Assembly (NCBI RefSeq): GCF_018388425.1
Contig: NZ_CP074406.1
Coordinates: forward strand, 2,480,001-2,544,000
Direction: 5' to 3'
Source: Nocardioides faecalis
GTDB taxonomy: Bacteria; Actinomycetota; Actinomycetes; Propionibacteriales; Nocardioidaceae
Length of the DNA: 64,000 nt
A program made the translations under genes and the position numbers. Below, piece after piece: positions 46,655 to 55,599 of the stretch; position 1 is the first letter of the stretch, and each line of letters begins with the position of its first letter. The notes below the pieces were generated by a model. It saw only the letters and a program-made list of their open reading frames with translations. It did not search any database and was not told where the DNA came from.

Positions 46655-47662
46655 GTGGCGCGCTACACCGACCAGGACATCGAGCACTACGACCGTCCCC
46701 GTCGGCGCACGCGACCGCGCACCAAGGACCGGCCCAGCCACGACGACGCCGTGGACGGCGTCGTCATCACCGTGGACCGCGGCCGCTACACCGTCGTGGT
46801 GGGCGAGACCGTGGTGACCGCGATGAAGGCCCGGCCGCTGGGGCGCAAGGGTGTGGTCACCGGGGACCACGTCCGCGTCGTCGGTGACGTCTCCGGCGCC
46901 GACGGCAGCCTGGCGCGCATCGTGGAGGTGGTACCGCGCCGCACCGTGCTGCGTCGTACCGCCGACGACGACGACGCGGTCGAGCGGGTCCTCGTGGCCA
47001 ACGCCACCCAGCTGGTCGTGGTGACCGCGCTCGCCGACCCCGAGCCGCGCTCGGGCCTGATCGACCGCGCCCTGGTGGCGGCGTACGACGCCGGGCTGTC
47101 GCCGCTGCTGTGCCTGACCAAGTCCGACCTCGCCGACCCCGAGGTGCTGCTGTCGACCTACCGTTCGCTCGGCGTGCCCTGGGTCGTCACCCGGCGCGGA
47201 CCGGACCGGTCGATCCTCGGCCTGGACGAGGTGCAGGAGCGGCTCGCCGGCCAGGTCAGCGTGCTGGTCGGCCACAGCGGCGTCGGCAAGTCCACGCTGG
47301 TCAACGCGCTCGTGCCCGACGCCAACCGGCGCATCGGCCACGTCAACGCCGTCACCGGGCGCGGGCGGCACACCTCGACCTCCGCGGTGATGCTGGAGCT
47401 GCCGTCGTGGGGCAGGGGCGGCTGGATCATCGACACCCCCGGCATCCGCTCGTTCGGGCTCGCCCACGTGCAGCCCGAGCACCTGATCGAGGCCTTCCCC
47501 GACCTCGACGAGATGACCGAGGACTGTCCCCGCGGCTGCACCCACGGCGCCGGGGAGCCCGAGTGCGGGCTGGACGAGGCGCTGGCCGCCGGCCAGGCCG
47601 ACCCCGAGCGGGTCGACTCGTTCCGGCGCCTGCTCGCCGCCCGCTCCGTCACCGACTACTGA
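46655..47662 (+). CDS. rsgA: Ribosome small subunit-dependent GTPase A
   Basis: Circularly permuted GTPase of 30S ribosome maturation. N-terminal OB fold, then G motifs in permuted order: TKSD (G4), GHSGVGKST (G1), HTSTS (G2-like) and DTPGIRSF (G3), ending in a zinc knuckle CPRGCTHGAGEPEC. 335 residues. GTG at 46655 with AGAAGGA six bases upstream. Co-transcribed with aroA. Confidence 0.96.
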   Translation: MARYTDQDIEHYDRPRRRTRPRTKDRPSHDDAVDGVVITVDRGRYTVVVGETVVTAMKARPLGRKGVVTGDHVRVVGDVSGADGSLARIVEVVPRRTVLRRTADDDDAVERVLVANATQLVVVTALADPEPRSGLIDRALVAAYDAGLSPLLCLTKSDLADPEVLLSTYRSLGVPWVVTRRGPDRSILGLDEVQERLAGQVSVLVGHSGVGKSTLVNALVPDANRRIGHVNAVTGRGRHTSTSAVMLELPSWGRGGWIIDTPGIRSFGLAHVQPEHLIEAFPDLDEMTEDCPRGCTHGAGEPECGLDEALAAGQADPERVDSFRRLLAARSVTDY

Positions 47663-47731
47663 GCCGACCTGCTGGCCGACCTGCTGGGCCGGCCTGAGCC
47701 GCCTCCCACGCCGCGGGACAGAGCCGCGCCG

Positions 47732-47743
47732 TAGGGTGCCCCT
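47732..47743 (+). promoter_or_regulatory. Leaderless-type promoter of hisN
   Basis: TAGGGT (47732-47737), six bases, then GTG. Confidence 0.55.
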
Positions 47744-48661
47744 GTGGCTGCCCCCGACTACACCGACGACCTACGTCTGGCGCACCTGCTCGCCGACGAC
47801 GCGGACTCGCTGACCCAGGCCCGCTTCCGTGCCCTCGACCTGCACGTGATGAGCAAGCCCGACCTGACCCCGGTCACCGACGCGGACCGCGGCGTGGAGG
47901 AGGCGATCCGGCGCACGCTGTCCAAGGCCCGCAGCCGGGACGCGATCACCGGCGAGGAGGAGGGCACCTCCGGCCACTCCCAGCGCCGCTGGATCATCGA
48001 CCCGATCGACGGCACCAAGAACTTCGTGCGCGGCGTGCCGGTCTGGGCCACGCTGATCTCGCTGGTCGTCGACGACGAGGTCGTGCTCGGCGTCGTCTCG
48101 GCGCCCGCGCTGCAGCGACGGTGGTGGGCCTCGGTGGGCCAGGGCGCCTGGACCGGCCGCTCCCTGATGAAGGCGACGCGCTGCCAGGTCTCCGACGTAC
48201 GACGCCTCGAGGACGCCTCGTTCTCCTACTCCTCGCTCTCAGGCTGGGAGGACCGCGGCCTCGGCGACGACGTGCTCGCCCTCATGCGCCGGGTGTGGCG
48301 CACCCGGGCCTACGGCGACTTCTGGTCCTACATGCTGCTCGCCGAGGGGGCGGTCGACATCGCCGCGGAGCCGGACCTGGAGGTCTACGACATGGCCGCG
48401 CTCGACGTGATCGTGCGCGAGGCCGGCGGCCGGTTCACCTCGCTGGCCGGGGCGGAGGGCCCGTGGGGCGGCAACGCGGTCGCCACCAACGGCCACCTGC
48501 ACGAGGCGGCGCTGTCGTTCCTCGGCGACGCCGGGACCGCGGCGGGTGCGCACGACGACCCCGACTGGCCGAGCACGGGCCCGGGCAGCGTCTCCGACCT
48601 GCGTGCCCACCGAGCACGGGCGGCGGAGGAGAACCGTGACGACCGGGAGCCCGAAGTGTAA
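47744..48661 (+). CDS. hisN: Histidinol-phosphatase, inositol-monophosphatase family
   Basis: Mg-dependent phosphatase with TGEEEG (metal site 1, about residue 69-74), the family signature WIIDPIDGTKNFVRG (about 83-97) and a late YDMAALDVIVREAGG (aspartate of metal site 2). In actinobacteria HisN (histidinol-P phosphatase) belongs to this family, whereas E. coli uses HisB; the call rests on that and on the subfamily look. Inositol-phosphate or fructose-1,6-bisphosphate activity cannot be excluded. 305 residues with a hydrophilic tail. GTG at 47744 is leaderless-type. Confidence 0.8.
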   Translation: MAAPDYTDDLRLAHLLADDADSLTQARFRALDLHVMSKPDLTPVTDADRGVEEAIRRTLSKARSRDAITGEEEGTSGHSQRRWIIDPIDGTKNFVRGVPVWATLISLVVDDEVVLGVVSAPALQRRWWASVGQGAWTGRSLMKATRCQVSDVRRLEDASFSYSSLSGWEDRGLGDDVLALMRRVWRTRAYGDFWSYMLLAEGAVDIAAEPDLEVYDMAALDVIVREAGGRFTSLAGAEGPWGGNAVATNGHLHEAALSFLGDAGTAAGAHDDPDWPSTGPGSVSDLRAHRARAAEENRDDREPEV

Positions 48662-48671
48662 CCTGCGTCAC
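48659..48671 (+). promoter_or_regulatory. Leaderless-type promoter of the CBS gene
   Basis: TAACCT (48659-48664) overlaps the hisN TAA stop and ends seven bases before the ATG at 48672. Confidence 0.5.
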
Positions 48672-49103
48672 ATGCTGATTCGCGACGTGCTCAACTCGAA
48701 GTCGCTGCGCGACGTCGTCACCATCGTGCCCCAGGCAGGGGTGCGCGAGCTGCTCACCGTGCTCGCCGAGCACAACATCGGCGCCGTCGTGGTCAGCGCC
48801 GACGGCGTCTCCCTCGACGGCATCGTCTCCGAGCGCGACGTGGTGCGCACGCTGCACAGCGACGGCACCGTGATCAACAAGGCGGTCGCCGCCATCATGA
48901 CCTCCGAGGTCCGCACCTGCTCGGTCGACGACCGGCTGGACGCGGTGCTCGCCGTGATGACGCAGGCACGGTTCCGCCACCTCCCCGTCCTCCACGACGG
49001 CGACCTGGTCGGCATCGTGAGCATCGGCGACCTGGTCAAGCACAAGATCGACCAGCTGCAGTTCGAGCGCGACCAGCTCGACAGCTACATGCACCAGGGC
49101 TGA
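48672..49103 (+). CDS. CBS-domain protein
   Basis: 143 residues made of two CBS motifs (about 6-60 and 75-125) that form one Bateman module for adenosyl ligands such as AMP or ATP. No effector domain is attached, so it is a stand-alone regulator; several actinobacterial homologues are hypoxia-response-like proteins (HRP1 type) of unknown partner. The tail KHKIDQLQFERDQLDSYMHQG is a short helix. ATG at 48672, leaderless-type promoter inside the hisN stop. Confidence 0.85.
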   Translation: MLIRDVLNSKSLRDVVTIVPQAGVRELLTVLAEHNIGAVVVSADGVSLDGIVSERDVVRTLHSDGTVINKAVAAIMTSEVRTCSVDDRLDAVLAVMTQARFRHLPVLHDGDLVGIVSIGDLVKHKIDQLQFERDQLDSYMHQG

Positions 49104-49125
49104 GCCGCCCCACGCTCCTGCTGGC

Positions 49126-50127
49126 TCAGGCGCGCCGTTCGCGCTGCAGCGGTGCGGCGTGCCCCGTCCGGGCGACGACGTCGGCGACCGCGGCGAGGAA
49201 CACCGGGAGCCAGTGCTCCACGTCGAAGACCACCGAGGTGTGCCCGCCGGGCGCCTCGTGGAGGGTGGCGGTCGGGATCAGCGCCGCGAGCTGGCGCTGC
49301 CGGCGCGTGGACAGGGCACGGTCACGGGCGGTGACGACCACCGCCGTCGGCACGTCCACCGCGCCGAGCCAGGAGCGGGCGTCGAAGCCGCCCAGCGCAC
49401 CGAGGACCTCCGGCAGCGCCCAGGCGCTCGTGCTGCGGAACTCCCCCCAGGCCCACTCCGAGAGGTCCATGCCCGGCTCACCGGGGTCGGGCAGCGCGGT
49501 GCGCACCGTCTCCACCCGGCGCCGGTAGTGCCCGCGCAGCGGGACGTTGGCGAGCTCGAGGACGGAGTAGAACAACAGGTCGCCCCGGCTCGAGCGCCAC
49601 CGGGCCAGCGTGGAGGCCAGCACCAGGCCCGCCGTGCGCTCCCGGTGCCGACGCCAGAACAGCTGCGCCAGCGCGCCGCCCATCGAGTACCCGACGGCGA
49701 CCACCTCGTCGATGCCGAGCACGTCCAGCAGCGCCGCGGCGTCGTCGACGCACTCCTCGAGCAAGAACCGCTCCGAGACGATCCCGCGGCCGTGCCAGCG
49801 CTGGTCGAGCATCACCACCCGGTAGCTGGCGCTCAGGTCCTCGATGCTGGTGAACCAGCTGAGGTACGACGTGGTGGCCAGGCCGTGGAAGAGCAGCAGC
49901 GTCGGCGCTCCGGGGTGCGGGGCGCCGGTGTCGACGGCGAACACCTCCCCCCGCCCGGGCAGGTCCACGAGCCGTCCGGGCGGCAGGTCGGGCAGCCGTG
50001 GGACGCGGTGGTGGCGCCGGATCCCGGTGCGCACGCCGCGCACGAGCACCCGCCCGCCGATCCGGGCGCCGGCCAGCTGCGCACGCACCGCGTGGCGTCC
50101 GAGGCTGCGGATCACCTTGATGGTCAT
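49126..50127 (-). CDS. Alpha/beta hydrolase, last gene of the lipid operon
   Basis: 333 residues. Alpha/beta-hydrolase fold with LLFHGLATTSYLSW (oxyanion region), GYSMGGALAQ (G-x-S-x-G nucleophile, about 160), an acid near VVTARDRAL and late H in APGGHTSVVF. N-terminal 50 residues are basic and hydrophobic, perhaps membrane-associating. ATG at 50125-50127 has AAGGAG five bases upstream. It follows the WS/DGAT gene after 34 bases. Likely an esterase or lipase on the lipids handled by that operon; substrate unknown. Confidence 0.8.
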   Translation of the reverse strand: MTIKVIRSLGRHAVRAQLAGARIGGRVLVRGVRTGIRRHHRVPRLPDLPPGRLVDLPGRGEVFAVDTGAPHPGAPTLLLFHGLATTSYLSWFTSIEDLSASYRVVMLDQRWHGRGIVSERFLLEECVDDAAALLDVLGIDEVVAVGYSMGGALAQLFWRRHRERTAGLVLASTLARWRSSRGDLLFYSVLELANVPLRGHYRRRVETVRTALPDPGEPGMDLSEWAWGEFRSTSAWALPEVLGALGGFDARSWLGAVDVPTAVVVTARDRALSTRRQRQLAALIPTATLHEAPGGHTSVVFDVEHWLPVFLAAVADVVARTGHAAPLQRERRA

Positions 50128-50161
50128 CGGGACTCCTTCAGACGGGGCAGACAGGGGGTGC

Positions 50162-51661
50162 TCACGCGCTGGACTGCGCGCCGCGGTGCTCGTCGTCGTC
50201 GGCCTCGGCGGTGCGCACCGGCGCCGTGGCGCCCGGGCGCGCGAGGTCCAGCTCGCGCAGCGCCTCGGGGAAGTACGACGCCAGCACGTGCACGTCCGGC
50301 AGCAGGTCGGGGCAGGCAAGCAGGGAGAAGTTCATCTGGTCCACGTAGGACCACACGGTGACGTTGAGGCCGACACCGTCGACGAGCGGGCCGACGCTGT
50401 AGAGGTCCAGCAGCCGGGCACCACCGATGGTGGCGGGCTCGCGGGGCCCGGGCACGTTGGACACGATCACCGAGAACGGCGCCGGGTGCCAGGACGCTGC
50501 GTGCAGCCAGGAGTAGGCGCGCACCGCCGCCGCGAAGGGCCGCGGCGGCGCGAACTGGGACCAGTCCAGGAGGATCGAGGCGCCGAGCCGGTGGTGGATC
50601 TCCTTGGCGTCGCGCGTCGTCTCGCCGATCCGGCGCACCCGCTCCGCGGGGTCGTCGACGTCGGTGGCCAAGGTGGTGAACAGGTTGGAGACGTGGTTGC
50701 CGCCGAGCCGAGGCTTCGCGTCGCGGGCGTCGGTGCTGACCGGGACGCCGGCCAGCAGCGACGACGAGGGCTGCTCGCCGCGCTCGGCCAGCCACCGGCG
50801 CAGGGCCCCGGACGTGGTCGCCAGCACCACGTCGTTCAGCGTGGCCCCGGGGTGCTGGGCCCGCACCCGCTTCATCTCCGCCAGGGGCACGGAGACGGTC
50901 GCGAACGAGCGCAGCGGGGTGAGCGCGCCGTTGAAGGAGACCCGCGGCGCATGCAGGACCGGCACCGGCGAGCGGGCGCCGGCGCGGCGGGCGCGCAGCA
51001 CGCCCCGGGCGCCGCGCAGCGTGCGCCGCAGCAGGCCCGGCAGCAGCCGCGCCTGGGCGGCGGCGTCCGCCCAGGCGTGCCGCACCAGGTCGCGGCGCCG
51101 CGGGAGCCGGTCGGTGGTGGCGAACTCCTCGGCCGCCGCCTCCGCGTTGGCGGCGGAGCGCACGTCGGTGACGTTCGCGAGCAGCGCGTTGGCGGCAGCA
51201 CCGTCGGCCAGCGCGTGGTGCATCTTCCCGACCACGGCCACCCGGCCGCCCTCGAGGCCCTCGCAGTAGTGCAGCTCCCACAGCGGCCGGTCCCGGTGCA
51301 GCGGGGTGGAGGCGATGATGCCGATCAGCTGCTCCAGGTCACGCATGCTGCCGGTGCCGCCGATCCGGTGCCGGCGGATGTGGTGCGGCACGTCGATGCG
51401 GCGCTGGGTGACCCACACCGGGTGGTTGATCCCGAAGGGCACCTCGACCACCCGGCGGCGCAGCGGCGGGAGCCGCTTGAGCCGGGCCAGCATGCCGGCG
51501 ACGAACGTGTCGTAGCTGAGGTCCTCGCCGCCGGCGAGCACGGCGATCTTCAGCGTGTGCATGTGCACCGCCGGCGTCTCCATGTACAGGAAGCCGGCGT
51601 CGAAGCCGGTCATCCGCTCGATGGCGGGGCGCACCGGCCTCGGGGCGCTCCCGGAGGTCAT
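50162..51661 (-). CDS. Wax ester synthase / diacylglycerol acyltransferase (WS/DGAT)
   Basis: Makes triacylglycerol or wax esters from acyl-CoA and diacylglycerol or alcohol, the main storage-lipid route of actinobacteria. 499 residues with the active-site HHxxxDG (MHHALADGAAA, about residue 150), NDVVLA (about 287) and SNVPGP (about 415). ATG at 51659-51661 shares its base with the stop of the ligase gene (TGATG). The operon also holds an acyltransferase, an acyl-CoA ligase and two hydrolases. Confidence 0.93.
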   Translation of the reverse strand: MTSGSAPRPVRPAIERMTGFDAGFLYMETPAVHMHTLKIAVLAGGEDLSYDTFVAGMLARLKRLPPLRRRVVEVPFGINHPVWVTQRRIDVPHHIRRHRIGGTGSMRDLEQLIGIIASTPLHRDRPLWELHYCEGLEGGRVAVVGKMHHALADGAAANALLANVTDVRSAANAEAAAEEFATTDRLPRRRDLVRHAWADAAAQARLLPGLLRRTLRGARGVLRARRAGARSPVPVLHAPRVSFNGALTPLRSFATVSVPLAEMKRVRAQHPGATLNDVVLATTSGALRRWLAERGEQPSSSLLAGVPVSTDARDAKPRLGGNHVSNLFTTLATDVDDPAERVRRIGETTRDAKEIHHRLGASILLDWSQFAPPRPFAAAVRAYSWLHAASWHPAPFSVIVSNVPGPREPATIGGARLLDLYSVGPLVDGVGLNVTVWSYVDQMNFSLLACPDLLPDVHVLASYFPEALRELDLARPGATAPVRTAEADDDEHRGAQSSA

Positions 51662-53304
51662 CAGCCCGGCCCGGGCAGGTCGCGGACCATCACCTTGCCG
51701 GAGGCGTTGCGCGGCAGCGCGTCGAGCAGCACCACGTCGCGCGGCACCTTGTAGCCGGCCAGCCGGTCCCGCACGTGGGCCTTGAGGTCGTCCACGCCGA
51801 CGTCGAGCGGTTGTGCGCCCGCGGCCGGCACGACGTACGCCGCCAGGCGCTGGCCGAACGCCTCGTCGTCCACGCCCACCACGACGACCTCGCGGACGCC
51901 GGGATGCTCGCCGAGCACCTTCTCGACCTCGATCGGGTACACGTTCTCGCCGCCGGAGACGATCATGTCGTCGTCGCGGCCGACCACGTAGAGCCGACCC
52001 TCGGCGTCGAGCCGGCCGACGTCGCCGCTGACCATGAAGTCGCCGATGAACTCCTTCTCCGAGTCGCCGGTGTAGCCGTCGAACGGCGAGGCGCCGCAGA
52101 CCAGGATCCGGCCCACCGTGCCCGCCGGCACGTCGCGGCCCTCGTCGTCGACGACGCGCAGCAGGGTGCCCCGCACCGGCCGGCCCGCGGTGTCGGGCGC
52201 ATGGCGCAGGTCCGCGGGTCGGGCCACGCTGATCTGGCCCGCCTCGGTGGCGTTGTAGCTGTTGTGCACCAGGTCGCCGAAGCGGTCCATGAACGCCACC
52301 ACCGACTGCGGCCGCATCCGCGAGCCGCTGGCGGAGACGAAGCGGAGGCTGTCGAGGCGGTAGCGCTCCAGCACCTGCTGCGGCAGGTCCATGATCCGCT
52401 CCAGCATCACCGGCACCACGCTGAGCCCGGTGGCACGGTGCTCGTCGACCAGCGCCAGCGTGGCCTCGGGGTCGAAGCGGCGCCGGGTGATCACCGTGCA
52501 GGTCATGGTCGCGGAGATGATCAGCTGACCGAAGCCCCAGGCGTGGAACATCGGCGCGACCACGACGGTGCGCTCGCCGCCGCGCCACGGGATCATCTCC
52601 AGCATCCCGGCGAGCTCGTCGGCGCCGCCGCCGCTGCGCCGGGCGCCCTTGGGGGTGCCGGTGGTGCCCGAGGTCAGCAGCACCACGCGGCCGCGGGTGG
52701 CGGCACGCGGCGGTGCCTTGCCGGCGTGCGCGGCGATCATCCGCTCCGTGCTCAGCGTCTCCGGCCCCGGCTCGGCGTCGGTCCACGCCAGGATCTCGAC
52801 CAGGCCGGGCACCCGGGCGCGGGCGTCGCCGACGATGCCGGTGAACTCCTCGTCGTACACGATGACGCGGGCGCCCTCGCGCTGCATCACCTCGGCCAGC
52901 TGCGGACCGGAGAAGCCGGTGTTGAGCAGCAGGACGCTGCACCCGAGCCGGGAGCCGGCCTGCAGCGCGTCGACGAAGCCGCGGTGGTTGCGGCACAGCA
53001 CCGCGATCGTGTCCACCGGACCGGCGGCCTCGGCGATCCCCACGGCCAGGGCCGCACACCGCTCCTGCAGCTCGCGCCAGGTGAGCGTGCCGCGCTCGTC
53101 GACCAGGCCCGCGCCGTCGGGGTCGCGCACCGCAGCCAGCGCGAAGCTGGTGGTGGCGTTGGTGCCCTGGGCGCGCAGCACCCCGATGAGCCGCACGTAC
53201 TTGGCCGGGCTCATCGGCACCAGCATCCGGCTGCGCACCAGCACCCCGAACACCCACAGCTGGGTGCGCAGCCAGCCCAGCGGGCCCCCCATCCGGCTGC
53301 TCAT
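51661..53304 (-). CDS. Acyl-CoA synthetase / fatty acid-CoA ligase
   Basis: ANL-superfamily enzyme that makes acyl-CoA (or acyl-AMP) from a fatty acid and ATP. Motifs: P-loop-like TSGTTGTPKGARR (A3), HNSYNATEAGQIS (A5-like), YTGDSEKEF..SGDVGRLD (A7) and the C-terminal KVPRDVVLLDALPRNASGK (A10 lysine). 547 residues with a hydrophobic N-terminal stretch (RTQLWVFGVLVRSRMLVPM) that may sit in the membrane. Overlaps the acyltransferase stop by ATGA. Chain length not readable. Confidence 0.92.
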   Translation of the reverse strand: MSSRMGGPLGWLRTQLWVFGVLVRSRMLVPMSPAKYVRLIGVLRAQGTNATTSFALAAVRDPDGAGLVDERGTLTWRELQERCAALAVGIAEAAGPVDTIAVLCRNHRGFVDALQAGSRLGCSVLLLNTGFSGPQLAEVMQREGARVIVYDEEFTGIVGDARARVPGLVEILAWTDAEPGPETLSTERMIAAHAGKAPPRAATRGRVVLLTSGTTGTPKGARRSGGGADELAGMLEMIPWRGGERTVVVAPMFHAWGFGQLIISATMTCTVITRRRFDPEATLALVDEHRATGLSVVPVMLERIMDLPQQVLERYRLDSLRFVSASGSRMRPQSVVAFMDRFGDLVHNSYNATEAGQISVARPADLRHAPDTAGRPVRGTLLRVVDDEGRDVPAGTVGRILVCGASPFDGYTGDSEKEFIGDFMVSGDVGRLDAEGRLYVVGRDDDMIVSGGENVYPIEVEKVLGEHPGVREVVVVGVDDEAFGQRLAAYVVPAAGAQPLDVGVDDLKAHVRDRLAGYKVPRDVVLLDALPRNASGKVMVRDLPGPG

Positions 53305-54152
53305 CCCAGCACCGGGAAGCGTCGGGCCCGCGCCAGCTCGTCGAGGGCCTCCTGCATGCGCTCGCGCACCAGCGCGTCGACTCGCGCGACGTGCTCGTCG
53401 CTGCCGGCCTCGATCCCGCCTGGGCCGTCACCCGGGCCGTCACCCGGGCCGTCACCCGGGACGTCGTCGCTGTCCAGCGCGGTCGCCGGGTCGATCGGGT
53501 CCAGCACCCGGGTGCTGATCTTCGTCGGCAGCGGGAAGTTCAGCGGCGCCGGGGCGAGACCGAACGGGAAGCCGAACCCGAAGGGCAGCAGGTCGGTGCG
53601 CATCAGCCTGCGCAGCGGGGAGCGGCGGCCGAGCGCCTGCCCACGGGTCAGGAAGAGCTGTGCCTCCTGCCCGCCGATCGAGACCACCGGCACGATCGGC
53701 ACGCCGGCACGCAGGGCGGTGCGCACGTAGCCGGTGCGGCCGCGGAAGTCGATCACGTTGCCCCGCAGCGTCGGGCGGAAGGTGTCGTAGTCGCCGCCGG
53801 GGAACACGATGGTCGCGCCGCCGGAGGTGAGGATCTCCTGCGCGCTCTCGCGGTCGGCCCGGACGAAGCCGAACCGGCGCATCAGCGGACCGGCCGCGCC
53901 CGTGAAGAGCATGTCGTGGGCCAGGCAGTGCAGCGGCCGCTCGGTGCCGAACGCCTCGGCGAAGGCGACCAGGATGATCGGCACGTCCATCGGCGTGAGC
54001 CCGCCCGAGTGGTTGCCCACCAGCAGCGCCCCACCGTCCGGCACGTTCTCCATGCCCTCGACCGTGGAGCGGAAGTAGCCCTTCACCGCCAGCCTCAGCA
54101 GCGGCAGCGCCGCGGCGACGTACGCCGGGTCGCGCTGCTCCAGCGCGCTCAT
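53301..54152 (-). CDS. Lysophospholipid/1-acylglycerol-phosphate acyltransferase-like protein
   Basis: PlsC-type fold. 283 residues with the NHSGGLTPMD box (catalytic HX4D, about 48-58, motif I), FVRADRESAQEIL (motif II), a FPGGDY region (EGTRS-type motif III, here degenerate) and VPIVPVVSIGG (motif IV). The C terminus holds a 12-base tandem repeat coding GDGP (53422-53457), probably a flexible tail. ATG at 54152 overlaps the hydrolase stop and its own stop overlaps the ligase start. Whether it acylates phospholipid or another acceptor is open. Confidence 0.85.
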   Translation of the reverse strand: MSALEQRDPAYVAAALPLLRLAVKGYFRSTVEGMENVPDGGALLVGNHSGGLTPMDVPIILVAFAEAFGTERPLHCLAHDMLFTGAAGPLMRRFGFVRADRESAQEILTSGGATIVFPGGDYDTFRPTLRGNVIDFRGRTGYVRTALRAGVPIVPVVSIGGQEAQLFLTRGQALGRRSPLRRLMRTDLLPFGFGFPFGLAPAPLNFPLPTKISTRVLDPIDPATALDSDDVPGDGPGDGPGDGPGGIEAGSDEHVARVDALVRERMQEALDELARARRFPVLG

Positions 54153-54964
54153 CGCGCACCCGCCGGGGTGGGCGCGCCGACCTGGGCCGCGCAGGCCCCG
54201 GGGACGGAGGCCGCGTACGGCCGCCACCGAGCGGGGTCGGCGCTGAGCCGGTCGGTGACCACGCGCAGCACGACGGGGTTCGCCACGAGGCCGACGTGGC
54301 TGGAGACGACCTCGACGTTCTCCGCCGGCGGGTGGTCGCTCTCGTCGACGACGCAGCCACGCCACGGCACGACACCGTCGGAACGGGACCAGACCGCACT
54401 CAACGGCACCGGCACCGGGCCGCGGAGCCGGTCCACGATCTCGCGGGCGTTCTCGACGATGCCGTGCTTGACCCGCGAGCGCTCGAACAGGGCGGTGGCG
54501 CGGGTGCGCTCGCCCTCCGCGCGCCACGGTGAGCCCAGGCACACCACCTGGCGCACCGCCTCGGGGTGCTCGTGGGCGAGCCAGCGCGCGAGCAGGCCGC
54601 CGAAGCTCCAGCCGACCACGCTGATCGGCTGGCCGTGGTGCTCGGAGAGCTCGGTGAACCGGGCGGGCAGGCCGGAGACGATCGCCTCGGTGAGCCCGTG
54701 GTTGGCGCCCAGCCCCCAGCCGTGCACGTGCCAGCCGCGGCGGCGCAGGTGGGCCCGGAGCCGTCCGGTCAGTGCGTCGTGGGCGGAGAAGCCGGGCAGC
54801 ACCAGCACCGGGCGGTCCTCCCCCAGTCCGCGTTCGGCGGGCAGCAGCTCGAGCAGGCGCGAGGCGCCGTACTCCACGCTCCAGCGCGCCGGCTCCAGCA
54901 GCGTCAGCGCGCGGGAGGGACCACCCCCGGCCCCCTCGCCGTGTGCTCCTTCGAAGTCGTACAC
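54149..54964 (-). CDS. Alpha/beta hydrolase, first gene of the lipid operon
   Basis: 271 residues from the GTG at 54962-54964. Fold with VLVLPGFSAHD (oxyanion loop), VVGWSFGGLLAR (nucleophile elbow, about 118), acid in VWSRSDGVVPW and late SSHVGL histidine. Similar to PGAP1-like or triacylglycerol-type lipases without clear family. The frame is open to 55033 upstream but that part crosses the palindrome at 54983-54996, so the shorter form is preferred; a GGGGGA motif stands about nine bases before it. Overlaps the acyltransferase start by ATGA. Confidence 0.75.
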   Translation of the reverse strand: MYDFEGAHGEGAGGGPSRALTLLEPARWSVEYGASRLLELLPAERGLGEDRPVLVLPGFSAHDALTGRLRAHLRRRGWHVHGWGLGANHGLTEAIVSGLPARFTELSEHHGQPISVVGWSFGGLLARWLAHEHPEAVRQVVCLGSPWRAEGERTRATALFERSRVKHGIVENAREIVDRLRGPVPVPLSAVWSRSDGVVPWRGCVVDESDHPPAENVEVVSSHVGLVANPVVLRVVTDRLSADPARWRPYAASVPGACAAQVGAPTPAGAR

Positions 54965-54982
54965 TCGAACCAATCCCCCACG

Positions 54983-54996
54983 TAGAACATGTTCTA
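54983..54996. promoter_or_regulatory. KstR-type operator in front of the lipid operon
   Basis: TAGAACATGTTCTA, a perfect 14-base palindrome that fits the KstR consensus TNNAACNNGTTNNA at every fixed position. It lies 18 bases before the first gene of the operon. A related site stands at 63825. Confidence 0.7.
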
Positions 54997-55122
54997 GTTT
55001 GCCGAGTATCCCCGGGGTTCGGCCCTCGGGCAACCCGTGCCGCCCATTGGGAGGCAGATCACAGCGACCGGGCCCGGCGCCGGCGGACCGGCCGCGGCGG
55101 TCCCCGGACCGGTGCGTGCCCG

Positions 55123-55134
55123 TAGGCTGGGCGC
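55123..55134 (+). promoter_or_regulatory. Leaderless-type promoter of the FKBP gene
   Basis: TAGGCT (55123-55128), six bases, then ATG. Confidence 0.5.
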
Positions 55135-55503
55135 ATGGAGAAGCCCGAGATCGACTTCGTCGACCCCACCCCGCCCACCGACCTCGTCGTCACCGACATC
55201 ACCGTCGGCGACGGTGACGAGGCGAGGGCCGGCAGCACCGTCTCGGTGCACTACGTCGGCGTGGCGCTGTCCACCGGTGAGGAGTTCGACGCGTCGTACA
55301 ACCGCGGCGCCCCGCTCAAGTTCCGCCTCGGCGTCGGCCAGGTGATCCAGGGCTGGGACACCGGCGTGCAGGGGATGAAGGTCGGCGGTCGCCGTCAGCT
55401 CGTCATCCCGCCGCACCTGGGGTACGGCGACCGCGGCGCCGGCGGCGTCATCAAGCCGGGCGAGTCGCTGATCTTCGTCGTCGACCTGCTCGAGGTCAGC
55501 TGA
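55135..55503 (+). CDS. FKBP-type peptidyl-prolyl isomerase
   Basis: Single FKBP domain of 122 residues with the conserved SVHYVGVALSTGEEFDAS (about 37-55), FRLGVGQVIQGWD (about 63-75), MKVGGRRQLVIP and YGDRGAGGVIKPGESLIFVVDLLEV. The aromatic pocket residues (Y, F, W, Y, F) are in place, so it should be active. No signal peptide, so cytosolic, as the small actinobacterial FkpA-type protein. ATG at 55135, leaderless-type. Confidence 0.95.
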   Translation: MEKPEIDFVDPTPPTDLVVTDITVGDGDEARAGSTVSVHYVGVALSTGEEFDASYNRGAPLKFRLGVGQVIQGWDTGVQGMKVGGRRQLVIPPHLGYGDRGAGGVIKPGESLIFVVDLLEVS

Positions 55504-55535
55504 GCCACCGCGCTCGACAGCACGCCAGCCACGTT

Positions 55536-55577
55536 CCGCGCCGCTCCCCGCACCGGGGGGCGGCGCGGTGCTTCTTC
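55536..55577 (+). terminator. Terminator after the FKBP gene (two-way with the S4 gene)
   Basis: 14-base arms 55536-55549 and 55555-55568 with one G-U pair and a GCACC loop, then TGCTTCTT. It sits between two converging genes. Confidence 0.75.
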
Positions 55578-55599
55578 CAGCTCGCCCGGCTGTTTCCGG

